From NCBI GenBank assembly GCA_013138735.1, contig WTCE01000112.1, forward strand, positions 1-64,000: a stretch of DNA of 64,000 nucleotides, written 5' to 3'. The notes beneath the pieces are model-generated. The model saw only the letters and a list, made by a program, of their open reading frames with translations, was not told the DNA's origin and did not search any database. This stretch comes from Crocinitomix sp. GTDB lineage: Bacteria > Bacteroidota > Bacteroidia > Flavobacteriales_D > Crocinitomicaceae. Positions 18,642 to 26,273 of the stretch are shown piece by piece; positions within the stretch are counted from its first letter, which is position 1; each line of letters opens with the position of its first letter. The position numbers and the translations under genes were made by a program.

Positions 18642-19925
18642 TTAAAAATCTTCTTTTGGAATTCCTACTATACCGAGTTCTTTCTCTAACTCTTTTTCAA
18701 TTTCTGGAGACAAAATATGCTCGATAGCTTCTGCCCCTGAATGCACATGAAAAATATCCATGGAGGTGCGCTTCAACAAATACTGTTCCCATAAACGGTG
18801 CAATCTTACAATCCGTTTACTTTCTGTCATCCCTTCTTCTGTTAGGAAATAATTATTGTTTTCGCGCCCAATAAACCCACGACGAATCAATTGATTCAAC
18901 CCCTTTTGTAATTCTGTAGTATCAAAACGGCGCACCTTTAAAATTTCGGCTGAAGCTAAGACTAAATTTAAATCATTTTCTAAATTCTGCCTTTCGTGAT
19001 AATGATAAATGGCTTTCAAGATATTTTCCAATAAGATTTTCGATTTGTTTTTGCGCGCCTTTAAATATCTTGCCAAAATCCCGCGTTTTGTTGATCCTAC
19101 AAAGGATATTAGAGTGATAATTGAAAGAATCATAACCACCCAAGGTCCAGTAGGCGTATTCGAATTGGCGTAAGAGATATAAGCCCCTAACAATCCAGAA
19201 AAAACAGAAAACACTACCGCTATGAACAACATCCGTTTCAATTTATGCGACCAAAAGCGCGCCGCCGCTGCAGGAGTTACGATTAAAGCTGACATGAGCA
19301 CAACCCCCAAGGCTTGAATGCCTGCCGCAATTGCTAAAACTGTTAATGAGGTCATTAAAAATTCTATGCTTCGCACAGGCAGTCCAATTGATTTGGCATA
19401 ATCTGAATTGAATGAAACAATAATAAAGGAGCGATAAAAAAGGATGATGGAGCCAACAATGACTGCTAAAATTACCGCGAATAAAATCAACTCATCCTTA
19501 TTAATGGCAGCAGCTTGCCCGAATAAAAAATGATTCAATCCGCCTTGATCACTATATCCTCCATTTTGGATAAAAGTGAGTAAAACAATCCCCAAAGCAA
19601 AAAAACTTGACAATACAATTCCAATTGCCGCATCTTGCTTAATTTTTGACTTATTCACAATATAATCAACCAAATAAGTGGAAAGCCATCCTGTAAAAAA
19701 GGCTCCAAAAAAGAGGTAAATCATGTTTTTTTCGCCCGCCATTATAAAGCCCAAACAAATGCCTGGCAATAATGAATGTGCAACCGCATCACCAATTAAA
19801 GAACGCTTTCGCAAATAAGCAAAACTCCCAATCAAAGCTGAAGAAGAGTTAATGCAAATCATACCAATAACTACGTAAAATACGTTAGGATCTTTGAATG
19901 ATATGAAGTCTATGAAAGTTTGCAC
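18642..19925 (-). CDS. metal ABC permease fused to a DtxR/MntR-like module
   Basis: 427 residues. Residues 1-285 are an ABC-3 permease (SLIGDAVAHSLLPGI; KQDAAIGIVLSSFF; GVVLMSALIVTPAAAAR). After a basic linker (285-300) the cytosolic C-terminus carries a DtxR-type winged helix (about 318-362) and a metal-binding/dimerisation domain (365-427). The MntR-type ligands are all kept: His376 in LHRLWE, and Glu399, Glu402, His403 in SGAEAIEH. Fusions of this kind occur in Bacteroidetes; the role of the module, either metal-gated transport or membrane-bound DNA binding, is not established to my knowledge. Confidence 0.92.
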   Translation of the reverse strand: MQTFIDFISFKDPNVFYVVIGMICINSSSALIGSFAYLRKRSLIGDAVAHSLLPGICLGFIMAGEKNMIYLFFGAFFTGWLSTYLVDYIVNKSKIKQDAAIGIVLSSFFALGIVLLTFIQNGGYSDQGGLNHFLFGQAAAINKDELILFAVILAVIVGSIILFYRSFIIVSFNSDYAKSIGLPVRSIEFLMTSLTVLAIAAGIQALGVVLMSALIVTPAAAARFWSHKLKRMLFIAVVFSVFSGLLGAYISYANSNTPTGPWVVMILSIITLISFVGSTKRGILARYLKARKNKSKILLENILKAIYHYHERQNLENDLNLVLASAEILKVRRFDTTELQKGLNQLIRRGFIGRENNNYFLTEEGMTESKRIVRLHRLWEQYLLKRTSMDIFHVHSGAEAIEHILSPEIEKELEKELGIVGIPKEDF

Positions 19926-19929
19926 GTTT

Positions 19930-19992
19930 TAGTCTCTAGTCGTTAGTCTCAAGTAAATAGTATTTAGTACTTGGTACTCGGTATTCAGTATT
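19930..19992. repeat. array of nine degenerate 7-bp repeats, core AGT/GGT at fixed phase
   Basis: From 19930 the plus strand divides without gap into nine heptamers: tagtctc, tagtcgt, tagtctc, aagtaaa, tagtatt, tagtact, tggtact, cggtatt, cagtatt. Seven start with nAGT and two with nGGT. The array lies inside the metal operon, between the start of the fused permease gene and the end of the ATPase gene. Beyond it, 19993-20044 is AT-rich with the words aattgaacatt and aattgatcatt. Confidence 0.8.
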
Positions 19993-20044
19993 TGCCTTTT
20001 TCATTTGATAATTGAACATTCTCCATTGCAAATTGATCATTGTC

Positions 20045-20836
20045 CTACAAATCCACATCTTTTTCACGAATTGGAAATTGATTTTCTTTAATGAGGTTTG
20101 CTACTTTTGCTAATAATGTCAACTGACCTCCGTAGGCGTTTGATAAATTTTCTTCTGTTAAAACATCTTGCGGAGTACCTTTCGCTATGAGGCGTGTATT
20201 CAATAAAACCAAATAGTCAAAATAATCTGATACGGTTTGCAAATCATGGTGAATAATGAGGACTGTTTTGCCAGTATTTCTCATTTCTTCTAAGAGACTT
20301 AAAATCGAATTTTCTGTTGCTGCATCTACTCCAACAAAAGGTTCATCCATCAAATATATATCTGCTTTTTGCGCCAAAGCTCTTGCTATAAATACACGCT
20401 GTTGTTGTCCTCCTGAAAGTTGAGCGATTTGCCGATTTCTAAATTCTGTTAGCCCTACCTTTTCAATGCATTCTTCTACAATTTCAATATCGGTATTATT
20501 GGTGCGTTTAAAAAGGTTGCCCTTGCGATAACGTCCCATCATTACAACATCAAAAACACTAGCAGGAAAATCCCAATCAACGCTTTCTCTTTGCGGAACA
20601 TAAGCAATTTTTTCGCGCATTTTAGACAGGTCTTGATTGAAAATTTTCACGTAACCACTTGAAGGTTCCAGTAAACCCATTATGGTTTTAAGCAAGGTTG
20701 TTTTACCCGAGCCATTTGGACCAATCACACCTATAATTTTACCTGCAGGAAGATCAAAGTCAACATCCCACAGAACGGGAGCACCACCGTATGTCGTTGT
20801 TAAGTTATGAACCTCTATAGCACAGTTTTCATTCAT
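20045..20836 (-). CDS. metal ABC transporter ATP-binding protein
   Basis: 263 residues, ABC ATPase of the zinc/manganese uptake class. Walker A GPNGSGKTT (about 38-46), Q-loop in AYVPQRESVDWDFP (the VDWDFP variant is typical of Mn/Zn ATPases), signature LSGGQQQR, Walker B DIYLMDEPFVGVD and switch His in LIIHHDL. It energises the permease pair at 17737 and 18642. It ends 120 bp before the fused permease, the only sizable gap of the operon, which is filled by the heptamer array. Confidence 0.95.
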   Translation of the reverse strand: MNENCAIEVHNLTTTYGGAPVLWDVDFDLPAGKIIGVIGPNGSGKTTLLKTIMGLLEPSSGYVKIFNQDLSKMREKIAYVPQRESVDWDFPASVFDVVMMGRYRKGNLFKRTNNTDIEIVEECIEKVGLTEFRNRQIAQLSGGQQQRVFIARALAQKADIYLMDEPFVGVDAATENSILSLLEEMRNTGKTVLIIHHDLQTVSDYFDYLVLLNTRLIAKGTPQDVLTEENLSNAYGGQLTLLAKVANLIKENQFPIREKDVDL

Positions 20837-20846
20837 TTGTCAACCC

Positions 20847-21761
20847 TTATTTTAATCCGTTTACAATAATTTCTACATTGGCCTTTACCATTCCAATATA
20901 GTTTCCACCGTCAGAGTCTGGTTCACCCAATGCATCTGAATAAAGTGGACCTTCCAAGGTTAATTCGTAGCCTTTATCTTTGGCCCCGTCAACAATGGCT
21001 TGCGCGGTTTTATCAGAGGTAGATGTTTCTACAAAGATCGATTTGATTTGACGTTCAATTACAAAATCAACCATATTTGAAATATCCTTCAAGCCTACTT
21101 CTGATAATGTTGATACACCTTGAATTCCTCTTACCTCAATCCCATATCTCCGTCCGAAATACGAAAAAGCATCATGTGAAGTAATGAGCACGCGAACAGA
21201 ATCTGTAATACTGGACAATGAAATTCGAATCGACTGATCCAATTCATCCACTTTTTTCTTATAAACCTCAAAATTTTTGATGAAATAGTCGGTTGTATCT
21301 CCTTCAACACGCGCTAATTCTTTGGCAACAAATTCCATCCCACTCATCCATATTTCAAGATCAAACCATATGTGTGGGTCAAAAGAATCATCAAAATCGG
21401 CCGACTTAATGAATTTGGTTTTATCAATTCCGTCAGAAACTTTAATCACGGGCTTTTCACTACCGTATTTCTCTAACATTTCGGCCATTTTCCCTTCTAA
21501 ATGCAGACCGTTTGAAATGATTATGTCCGCTTCATCTAGCAGTTCAATATCACCAGGAGTTGGTTTATATAAATGCGGATCAGTTCCAGGCCCCATTAAA
21601 GCCGAAACTTCGGCGCTATCACCCACTATATTTTCAACAACATCCTGTATTATTCCAGTAGTTGTAACAATATGTAAAGGTCCTTTTCGTTCCTTTTCCT
21701 CAAGGCGGCAACTGGCAGCAACTACCACAATAGCCATAAAGATTGTTATTCTTTTCATCAT
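20847..21761 (-). CDS. metal-binding lipoprotein of the ABC importer (TroA/ZnuA-like)
   Basis: 304 residues. Lipoprotein signal ending VVVAASC (Cys18). Cluster A-I solute-binding fold for Mn/Zn: PLHIVTTTGIIQDVVENIVGD, ligand His63 in GTDPHLYKP, second His in FDPHIWFDLEIW, Glu in FVETSTSDKT and Asp near LYSDALGEPDSDGG. The absence of a His-rich loop is more like the manganese or mixed type than ZnuA. Starts with an ATGA overlap on the stop codon of the DtxR gene, and is followed 10 bp later by the ATPase. Confidence 0.93.
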   Translation of the reverse strand: MMKRITIFMAIVVVAASCRLEEKERKGPLHIVTTTGIIQDVVENIVGDSAEVSALMGPGTDPHLYKPTPGDIELLDEADIIISNGLHLEGKMAEMLEKYGSEKPVIKVSDGIDKTKFIKSADFDDSFDPHIWFDLEIWMSGMEFVAKELARVEGDTTDYFIKNFEVYKKKVDELDQSIRISLSSITDSVRVLITSHDAFSYFGRRYGIEVRGIQGVSTLSEVGLKDISNMVDFVIERQIKSIFVETSTSDKTAQAIVDGAKDKGYELTLEGPLYSDALGEPDSDGGNYIGMVKANVEIIVNGLK

Positions 21762-22438
21762 AATTTTGATATGAATTTTACGCCAATATTTTCGGTTACT
21801 TTTTTAGAAAGGTTGGTCTCTGGTTGATCCCCAATTCGAATGGACATTGAATCGTCAAAAGGAAATTTTTCAAGCACATCTATTTCTGTTCCTAAAGTGA
21901 GATGATGACGTTCTAAAAATTTTAGTAAGGCTAATGAATCTTCATTAACCCGTACAATTTCAACGCGCGAATTTATTGCCGCATCAATTAACTTAATCTT
22001 TGATTTACGGTAAACAATATTTCCGTCTTTATCTGGAATTGGATCTCCATGCGGATCAAATTTTGGATAGTTCAAAAAACGATCCAATGAGTCTATTAAT
22101 TTGGTTGAATCGATATGCTCTAGTTGCTCTGCAACATCATGAACTTCTTCCCAGCCAAAACTTAATTTATTCACTAAGAAAGTTTCCCATAAACGGTGTT
22201 TTCGAATAATTTGAATTGCTATTCGTTCCCCTTCCTCTGTTAAAAAACAGCCTTTGTATTTTACATACTCGACCAATTTTTTTTCAGACAACTTTTGCAA
22301 CATGTCTGTTATGGAAGATGCCTTTGTATTTAACCTGGCAGCCAAACCATTAGTTGAAACTCTTTTTTCTGTTAATCCCGAAAGGTGAAAAATCTCTTTG
22401 AGATAATTTTCTTCGCTATGGCTAAGTGATTTCATCAT
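21758..22438 (-). CDS. DtxR/MntR-family metal-dependent repressor with FeoA-type domain
   Basis: 226 residues. N-terminal winged helix (SEENYLKEIFHL to TKASSITDMLQKL), dimerisation domain with metal ligands in KHRLWE and VHDVAEQLEHI (His, Glu, Glu, His as in MntR/DtxR), the FDPHGDPIPD motif, and a C-terminal SH3/FeoA-like domain (about 150-226). It should sense Mn or Fe and repress its own operon; the palindrome at 23230-23251 is the likely operator. It abuts the stop codon of the outer membrane protein gene and overlaps the binding protein gene by 4 bp. Confidence 0.94.
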   Translation of the reverse strand: MMKSLSHSEENYLKEIFHLSGLTEKRVSTNGLAARLNTKASSITDMLQKLSEKKLVEYVKYKGCFLTEEGERIAIQIIRKHRLWETFLVNKLSFGWEEVHDVAEQLEHIDSTKLIDSLDRFLNYPKFDPHGDPIPDKDGNIVYRKSKIKLIDAAINSRVEIVRVNEDSLALLKFLERHHLTLGTEIDVLEKFPFDDSMSIRIGDQPETNLSKKVTENIGVKFISKL

Positions 22439-23197
22439 TTATTTAGGAAGTCTTACACTTATTCCAAGCGCTTGGTAATTCATTCTGTTGGTAATGCCAA
22501 CTCCAAATGAATAGTCCAATTGAATATTGTCTTTTAGTAAATAGGTAATCCCAGCATCTGCATTGGTCACAAAATTTTGAATATTCTCATATGCCCCGTA
22601 AGATTCAATATAAGCTCCTAGCTTTTCCGTTATTGGCATTGCTAAGGAAATGGAATAAGTTAAATCGCCATCACCTGTTCCTAAATAAGTATAGCCCAAA
22701 TTATAACCCAGTCCCCATCCATTACTAAAACCATGTGAAAATAGAAGTTTATTAACTACTCCATAAACACCATCAACGGCATTTGTTCCGCTTGGTAACA
22801 CTACATGAGACATAAAGCCGATTTGTGGTTTTACGCGATCTCCTTCTGCAATTTTCCATTTAAAACCCACTTGCAAATTATCGATTAGCCAATTACTTTC
22901 TGCTCCAAAAAACACATTTTGAGAGCGGTTATTATATAAAGTGTTAACAACGCGTAACTCAAATTTATTGGCCACCGCAATTCTAAATAAGGATGTTGGC
23001 AGCATGAATGAGCGATCATTTAATCCCGTAATGTCATTCTGCGTTACTTGAATACCTATGCCAGATTCGATTTGAAACGTTCCTTTTGGAATCGTATTAC
23101 TCGATTCTGTTTGGTCTGGACGATCAGTTTGTAAAGCCTGTCCATACGTTGTAACTGTGAATAAAGTCACAATTATTACTGCTGCTATTTTAACCAT
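22439..23197 (-). CDS. outer membrane beta-barrel protein, phenol_MetA_deg-like
   Basis: 252 residues, signal peptide MVKIAAVIIVTLFTVTTYGQ. The mature start LQTDRPDQTESSNTIPKGTFQIESG is the hallmark of the PF13557-type (MetA-pathway) barrels common in Bacteroidetes, followed by alternating amphipathic strands. First gene of the metal operon, so it may let the metal or a chelate across the outer membrane; that role is inference from position. A TACCTTTA box on the minus strand (23217-23224) and the 22-bp palindrome lie directly upstream. Confidence 0.85.
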   Translation of the reverse strand: MVKIAAVIIVTLFTVTTYGQALQTDRPDQTESSNTIPKGTFQIESGIGIQVTQNDITGLNDRSFMLPTSLFRIAVANKFELRVVNTLYNNRSQNVFFGAESNWLIDNLQVGFKWKIAEGDRVKPQIGFMSHVVLPSGTNAVDGVYGVVNKLLFSHGFSNGWGLGYNLGYTYLGTGDGDLTYSISLAMPITEKLGAYIESYGAYENIQNFVTNADAGITYLLKDNIQLDYSFGVGITNRMNYQALGISVRLPK

Positions 23198-23229
23198 GGT
23201 GAATTATTTATTTCTGTAAAGGTAACATT

Positions 23230-23251
23230 ATTTTTAGACATGCCTAAAAAT
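23230..23251 (-). promoter_or_regulatory. 22-bp palindrome, candidate DtxR/MntR operator
   Basis: ATTTTTAG-ACATGC-CTAAAAAT: 10 of 11 base pairs of the two half-sites match. Its TTTAG/CTAAA core with a central CATG resembles known DtxR/MntR/TroR-type operators. It lies just upstream of a TACCTTTA -7-like box and 33 nt from the first ATG of the metal operon, where bound repressor would block RNA polymerase. Confidence 0.65.
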
Positions 23252-23265
23252 TTAAATGAAGTAGA

Positions 23266-23298
23266 TTTGTTTATGTTTTAAAAAGTGATGTATCTTTG
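23266..23298 (+). promoter_or_regulatory. ndk promoter, TTTG-N21-TATCTTTG
   Basis: Both Bacteroidetes elements are visible: TTTG at 23266-23269 (-33) and TATCTTTG at 23291-23298 (-7), 23 nt before the ndk ATG. Confidence 0.65.
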
Positions 23299-23321
23299 CC
23301 CAAAATTTTAAAACGATTGCA

Positions 23322-23744
23322 ATGGCAACAAATAGAACATTTACAATGATTAAACCTGAGGCAGTAGCTAAAGGATATACTGGGAAAATCACTGATATGA
23401 TTATCGAGGCTGGTTTTACAATTAAAGCAATGAAATTGAAAGAATTGTCTAAAGAGGCTGCTAGTGAGTTCTATGCTGTGCATAACGAGCGTCCGTTTTA
23501 CGGAGAATTAGTTGACTATATGTCTGGCGGACCAATTGTTGCTATGATTTTAGAAAAAGACAACGCTGTTGCTGATTTCCGTGCTTTAGTTGGCGCAACT
23601 GATCCTGCTGAGGCAGCTGAAGGAACAATCAGAAAGACTTATGCAACTTCTAAAGGAGAAAATGCAGTTCATGGTTCAGATTCAGATGAAAATGCTGAAA
23701 TCGAATGTAACTTCCATTTTTCTGCTGAAGAGATTGTAGGATAG
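23322..23744 (+). CDS. ndk: nucleoside diphosphate kinase
   Basis: 140 residues, usual length. Transfers the gamma phosphate of ATP to other NDPs through a phosphohistidine. Opening [19 protein letters not shown], the substrate-binding [15 protein letters not shown] and the active-site [12 protein letters not shown] (His phospho-acceptor) are all intact. Single-gene unit with its own promoter and a terminator at 23774-23804. Divergent from the metal operon. Confidence 0.98.
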   Translation: MATNRTFTMIKPEAVAKGYTGKITDMIIEAGFTIKAMKLKELSKEAASEFYAVHNERPFYGELVDYMSGGPIVAMILEKDNAVADFRALVGATDPAEAAEGTIRKTYATSKGENAVHGSDSDENAEIECNFHFSAEEIVG

Positions 23745-23773
23745 ATTTTCAAACTACATCATAAAATATTAAG

Positions 23774-23804
23774 AACCTAGGCGAGTAATTGTCTAGGTTT
23801 TTTT
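23774..23804 (+). terminator. Rho-independent terminator of ndk
   Basis: AACCTAG (23774-23780) pairs with CTAGGTT (23793-23799), followed by a T-run. Confidence 0.8.
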
Positions 23805-23974
23805 GTGGGTTCTCTGTGCAATTCAAGAGCACTTCGAGAGCCTCAGTATTCTTGAGTTACTCGCCTTGCTTTACGGCAGTTATTCGAAGGCGAAGAACTG
23901 ACTACAAAAAATTGCCCGCCGTTTTATTGATGCTAAATTCCACGTTTTGGTGCATACTGTGCTAGCTGTGCAGT

Positions 23975-23995
23975 CGCAGGATTACAAATCCAGCG
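23975..23995. repeat. REP-like palindrome CGC-A-GGATT-ACA-AATCC-A-GCG
   Basis: Near-perfect 21-bp palindrome within 23805-24085, a stretch that has no ORF and several short GC-richer words (GTGCTAGCTGTGCAG, AGCGAAGCTC). GGATT-n3-AATCC palindromes of this sort are common interspersed elements in Bacteroidetes, and I suspect a relic linked to RAYT transposases. No transposase gene is in the window. Confidence 0.45.
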
Positions 23996-24085
23996 AAGCT
24001 CTAAGTTAGAATTTCCATGTTCGTTATTCGAGATTCATTTTTCCTAAGCTCCAACTTTTGATCCTCATTGGTAATTCCATTTTCC

Positions 24086-24102
24086 AAAAAAAAAAAAAAA
24101 AA
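24086..24102. repeat. homopolymer of 17 A
   Basis: Uninterrupted A17 in the ndk downstream intergenic region. It is not in or next to an obvious promoter. May vary in length or be a sequencing uncertainty. Confidence 0.9.
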
Positions 24103-24136
24103 CAGTCATGGGGAAACAAATAAAAAGTTTAGAAAC

Positions 24137-24172
24137 AAAAAAAACCGAGATGGCCCTACTCTTCCATCTCGG
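24137..24172 (-). terminator. Rho-independent terminator of the candidate small RNA
   Basis: CCGAGATGG pairs with CCATCTCGG across a 10-nt loop; on the minus strand it is followed by TTTTTTTT. Confidence 0.85.
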
Positions 24173-24267
24173 CTTATCGTTAACCGATTTCTGTTTTAAA
24201 GAAATAAAACAAATCGTGTGCTTACTCTGTTTGGGATTTTCAGCTAACTCCCTGCGTTAAATCTAAT
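24137..24267 (-). ncRNA. candidate small RNA ending in a strong terminator
   Basis: On the minus strand a box GACATTTG (24273-24280; one mismatch to TAnnTTTG) is followed after about 6 nt by some 130 nt without ORF that end in a perfect 9-bp terminator (24145-24153 with 24164-24172, then eight T). Inside lies a second hairpin, GATTT-g-TTTT...AAAA-cag-AAATC. The unit is separated from the upstream gene by another terminator-like hairpin at 24286-24314, so read-through is not a good explanation. I cannot assign an Rfam family. Confidence 0.5.
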
Positions 24268-24285
24268 AGATACAAATGTCGGGGT

Positions 24286-24314
24286 AATAAAACCTTTTAA
24301 AAACAGTTAAAAGG
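24286..24314 (-). terminator. terminator-like hairpin behind the gene at 24401
   Basis: Perfect 8-bp arms CCTTTTAA (24293-24300) and TTAAAAGG (24307-24314) with loop AAACAG. On the minus strand the stem is followed by TTTTATT. It lies 87 bp downstream of the 24401-24958 gene. Confidence 0.5.
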
Positions 24315-24400
24315 CTGAATTTTGCATAAAAAAAGCCCGTATTAAAACTGACTTTTATCAAAAAAAGGGAAAATTGATCAAATTTGAACGAAATAAGAGA

Positions 24401-24958
24401 TTATTCTAAACGATCTAATTTTCGGCTGCGCTTCATAGCATAAAACGAAAATCTATAGCCAACTTTAATTGAGACCCAGGCGTAATTTATTTTACTTCCG
24501 AAACCAATTTCCGTTTCTGATTGATCAAATTGCCTTTTTAAGAGTGGTCCAGCATCTAATTCTAGATTAATGCGATTTAGGGTAAAAAAGGAGAGTCCGA
24601 TTGGCGCCGAATAGAACATATAATTAGTTCCGTTAAGGGGAAGAAAGGCATTTGCTCTTAAGCCCAGATTTAAAACGAGCTTATCTCGCTTAACTCCCCA
24701 AGGGTAAAATTTAACATCAGCCCCAGCCCCTGAATATCCGCCACCAATTCCTACACGCCATTTTCTAGACAATAATAAATCGTAAGAAATTCCTCCGTAA
24801 CCTGATTTACCGCCTCCTTCTAAACTTATTGAGCTTTTAAAAACTCCCGCAAATTCCATTTTTTTTAGATCTGATCTATCCAATTCAATATTCAAAGTAG
24901 AGTCTTGCGCATGGCAAACACCGGTAAACAAAAGTATTATGACTATCGATATCTTCAT
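24401..24958 (-). CDS. secreted beta-barrel-like protein of unknown function
   Basis: 185 residues, signal peptide MKISIVIILLFTGVCHAQ. The mature part alternates polar and hydrophobic residues in glycine-rich strands (KSGYGGISYDLLLSRKWRVGIGGG; LVLNLGLRANAFLPL), consistent with a small eight-stranded outer membrane barrel. No specific family recognised. Its ATG overlaps the stop codon of the monooxygenase-like gene by 4 bp, and that gene follows the SAM hydrolase by 14 bp, so the three form one operon. Confidence 0.72.
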   Translation of the reverse strand: MKISIVIILLFTGVCHAQDSTLNIELDRSDLKKMEFAGVFKSSISLEGGGKSGYGGISYDLLLSRKWRVGIGGGYSGAGADVKFYPWGVKRDKLVLNLGLRANAFLPLNGTNYMFYSAPIGLSFFTLNRINLELDAGPLLKRQFDQSETEIGFGSKINYAWVSIKVGYRFSFYAMKRSRKLDRLE

Positions 24959-25263
24959 TTATTTTGGATAGATTCTAGTTTAATTTCAGTACTCCAGGCT
25001 TCTGGCTTTGCTGCAAACCATTCCTTTACTTTTGGCCACACCTCTCCAAATAAAGGAGTATAGCGATAAGCGTTTAACGCAGCCTCATTATCCCACACGC
25101 TATAGGTAAAGAAAACGCCTGTTTCGGCAATGTCTTTTAACAGTTTAACGCCTTGACATCCTGGTTGATTGCCTACTTGATTTTTAATTTCATTAAAATA
25201 TAGTTCAAAATCGGCACAGCGATCTGTTTTAAACGTCATTTTTACAATTCGTTGTATCGCCAT
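24955..25263 (-). CDS. antibiotic biosynthesis monooxygenase (ABM) domain protein
   Basis: 102 residues, one ABM dimeric alpha-beta barrel: IVKMTFKTDRCADFELYFNE, then GCQGVKLLKD, then FFTYSVWDNEAALNAYR and the closing W-x-K-V-K-EWFAAKPEAWS. Small members are often heme-degrading or quinol monooxygenases, but the substrate cannot be read from sequence. Middle gene of the SAM hydrolase-ABM-barrel operon, overlapping the next gene by 4 bp. Confidence 0.82.
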   Translation of the reverse strand: MAIQRIVKMTFKTDRCADFELYFNEIKNQVGNQPGCQGVKLLKDIAETGVFFTYSVWDNEAALNAYRYTPLFGEVWPKVKEWFAAKPEAWSTEIKLESIQNK

Positions 25264-25277
25264 CTTATTCTTAATTT

Positions 25278-26144
25278 CTAATCGGTTGGGAAAAGTGAAT
25301 CTATATTATCTTTTGATCCTTTCGGATGGAACTCCATTCGTATTGTTTCCCCTACATTTAGTCCTAATAAAGATCCTGCTCCACCTCCATTACCTGCAAC
25401 GCCTTTATTTATCGCAATTTCTAAGAATCCTGACTCATTAAATAAGGCCAATTTTTCAGCTGTTGGCACTTCATAATAGTTCTTAGAGATGTTTTCTATA
25501 AAATACTGAGAGTTTTTAAAATAAATAGTAAAGGGATTTCCGCCTCCAATTTCATTAAAGAGTTTTTCAGTAATATTTACAATTACATTGCTATATTTAT
25601 CTACGTGAATGACGGTTCCTTTGATTAGATTTTTTTCTAAAATAGGTTGTGTGGTAAACACCTTTTTAACATGATCAATCGGATCTCCTATCTCTTCTAA
25701 TTGAACCCCTTCAATCAACTTTAAAATGGTTGGAATATAAATGTAGCGGGTTGGAAACCTCAGCGCAAATTTTGAACTAAAGTCATCAATCCGAACAATT
25801 TCTTGCGCTTTTCTATAACCATTGAGCAAAGAGAATATTCCATTATCGCATCCTACAAAATAATGCCCTCCCATTTTCATGACAATAGGGTATAAATTTG
25901 ATTCGGGATTTCCAATGCTAATTTGCGGCAAAGCGTCCACTCCTAAAAAGTGAATTGTCCCTTCAGGAAAATCGCGCAGGATATTATTTACAAAAAAAGC
26001 GGCTTGAGCAATATTAAAGGGTTGAATCTCATGCGATACGTCAACAATCTTAATTTCGGACGTAGAACCATAAAGTTGCCCTTTTAATGAGGCGACGTAG
26101 TGGTCTTTTAATCCCAAATCTGTCGTTAACGTAATTATTTGCAT
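25278..26144 (-). CDS. SAM hydroxide adenosyltransferase (DUF62 / SAM hydrolase) family protein
   Basis: 288 residues. The DUF62 signature opens the protein, ITLTTDLGLKDHYVASLKG, followed by VDVSHEIQPFNIAQAAFF and GGHYFVGCDNGIFSLL; the C-terminal domain begins near KGTVIHVDKYSNVIVNI. The family hydrolyses S-adenosylmethionine to adenosine and methionine using an activated water; the halide-specific insert of the fluorinase/chlorinase members is not evident. First gene of a three-gene minus-strand operon, divergent from phoH. Confidence 0.92.
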   Translation of the reverse strand: MQIITLTTDLGLKDHYVASLKGQLYGSTSEIKIVDVSHEIQPFNIAQAAFFVNNILRDFPEGTIHFLGVDALPQISIGNPESNLYPIVMKMGGHYFVGCDNGIFSLLNGYRKAQEIVRIDDFSSKFALRFPTRYIYIPTILKLIEGVQLEEIGDPIDHVKKVFTTQPILEKNLIKGTVIHVDKYSNVIVNITEKLFNEIGGGNPFTIYFKNSQYFIENISKNYYEVPTAEKLALFNESGFLEIAINKGVAGNGGGAGSLLGLNVGETIRMEFHPKGSKDNIDSLFPTD

Positions 26145-26273
26145 GTAATACGTTCTTTATGTACACGAAATTACTATTCTAAGGTGCTCGTGTACAGAGA
26201 AATTTTTAATTTTACCCAAAATTAATTTTAATTTTAAGTAAAAACGTTTAATACACCATAATTAATTAACATT

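Noticed and set aside
19930-19992. Heptamer array as a CRISPR
   Set aside because: Units are 7 bp without spacers and no cas gene is in the window.
24320-24345. CGGGCTTTTTTT on the minus strand as a terminator
   Set aside because: No complementary GCCCG arm lies upstream within reach; only half a hairpin is present.
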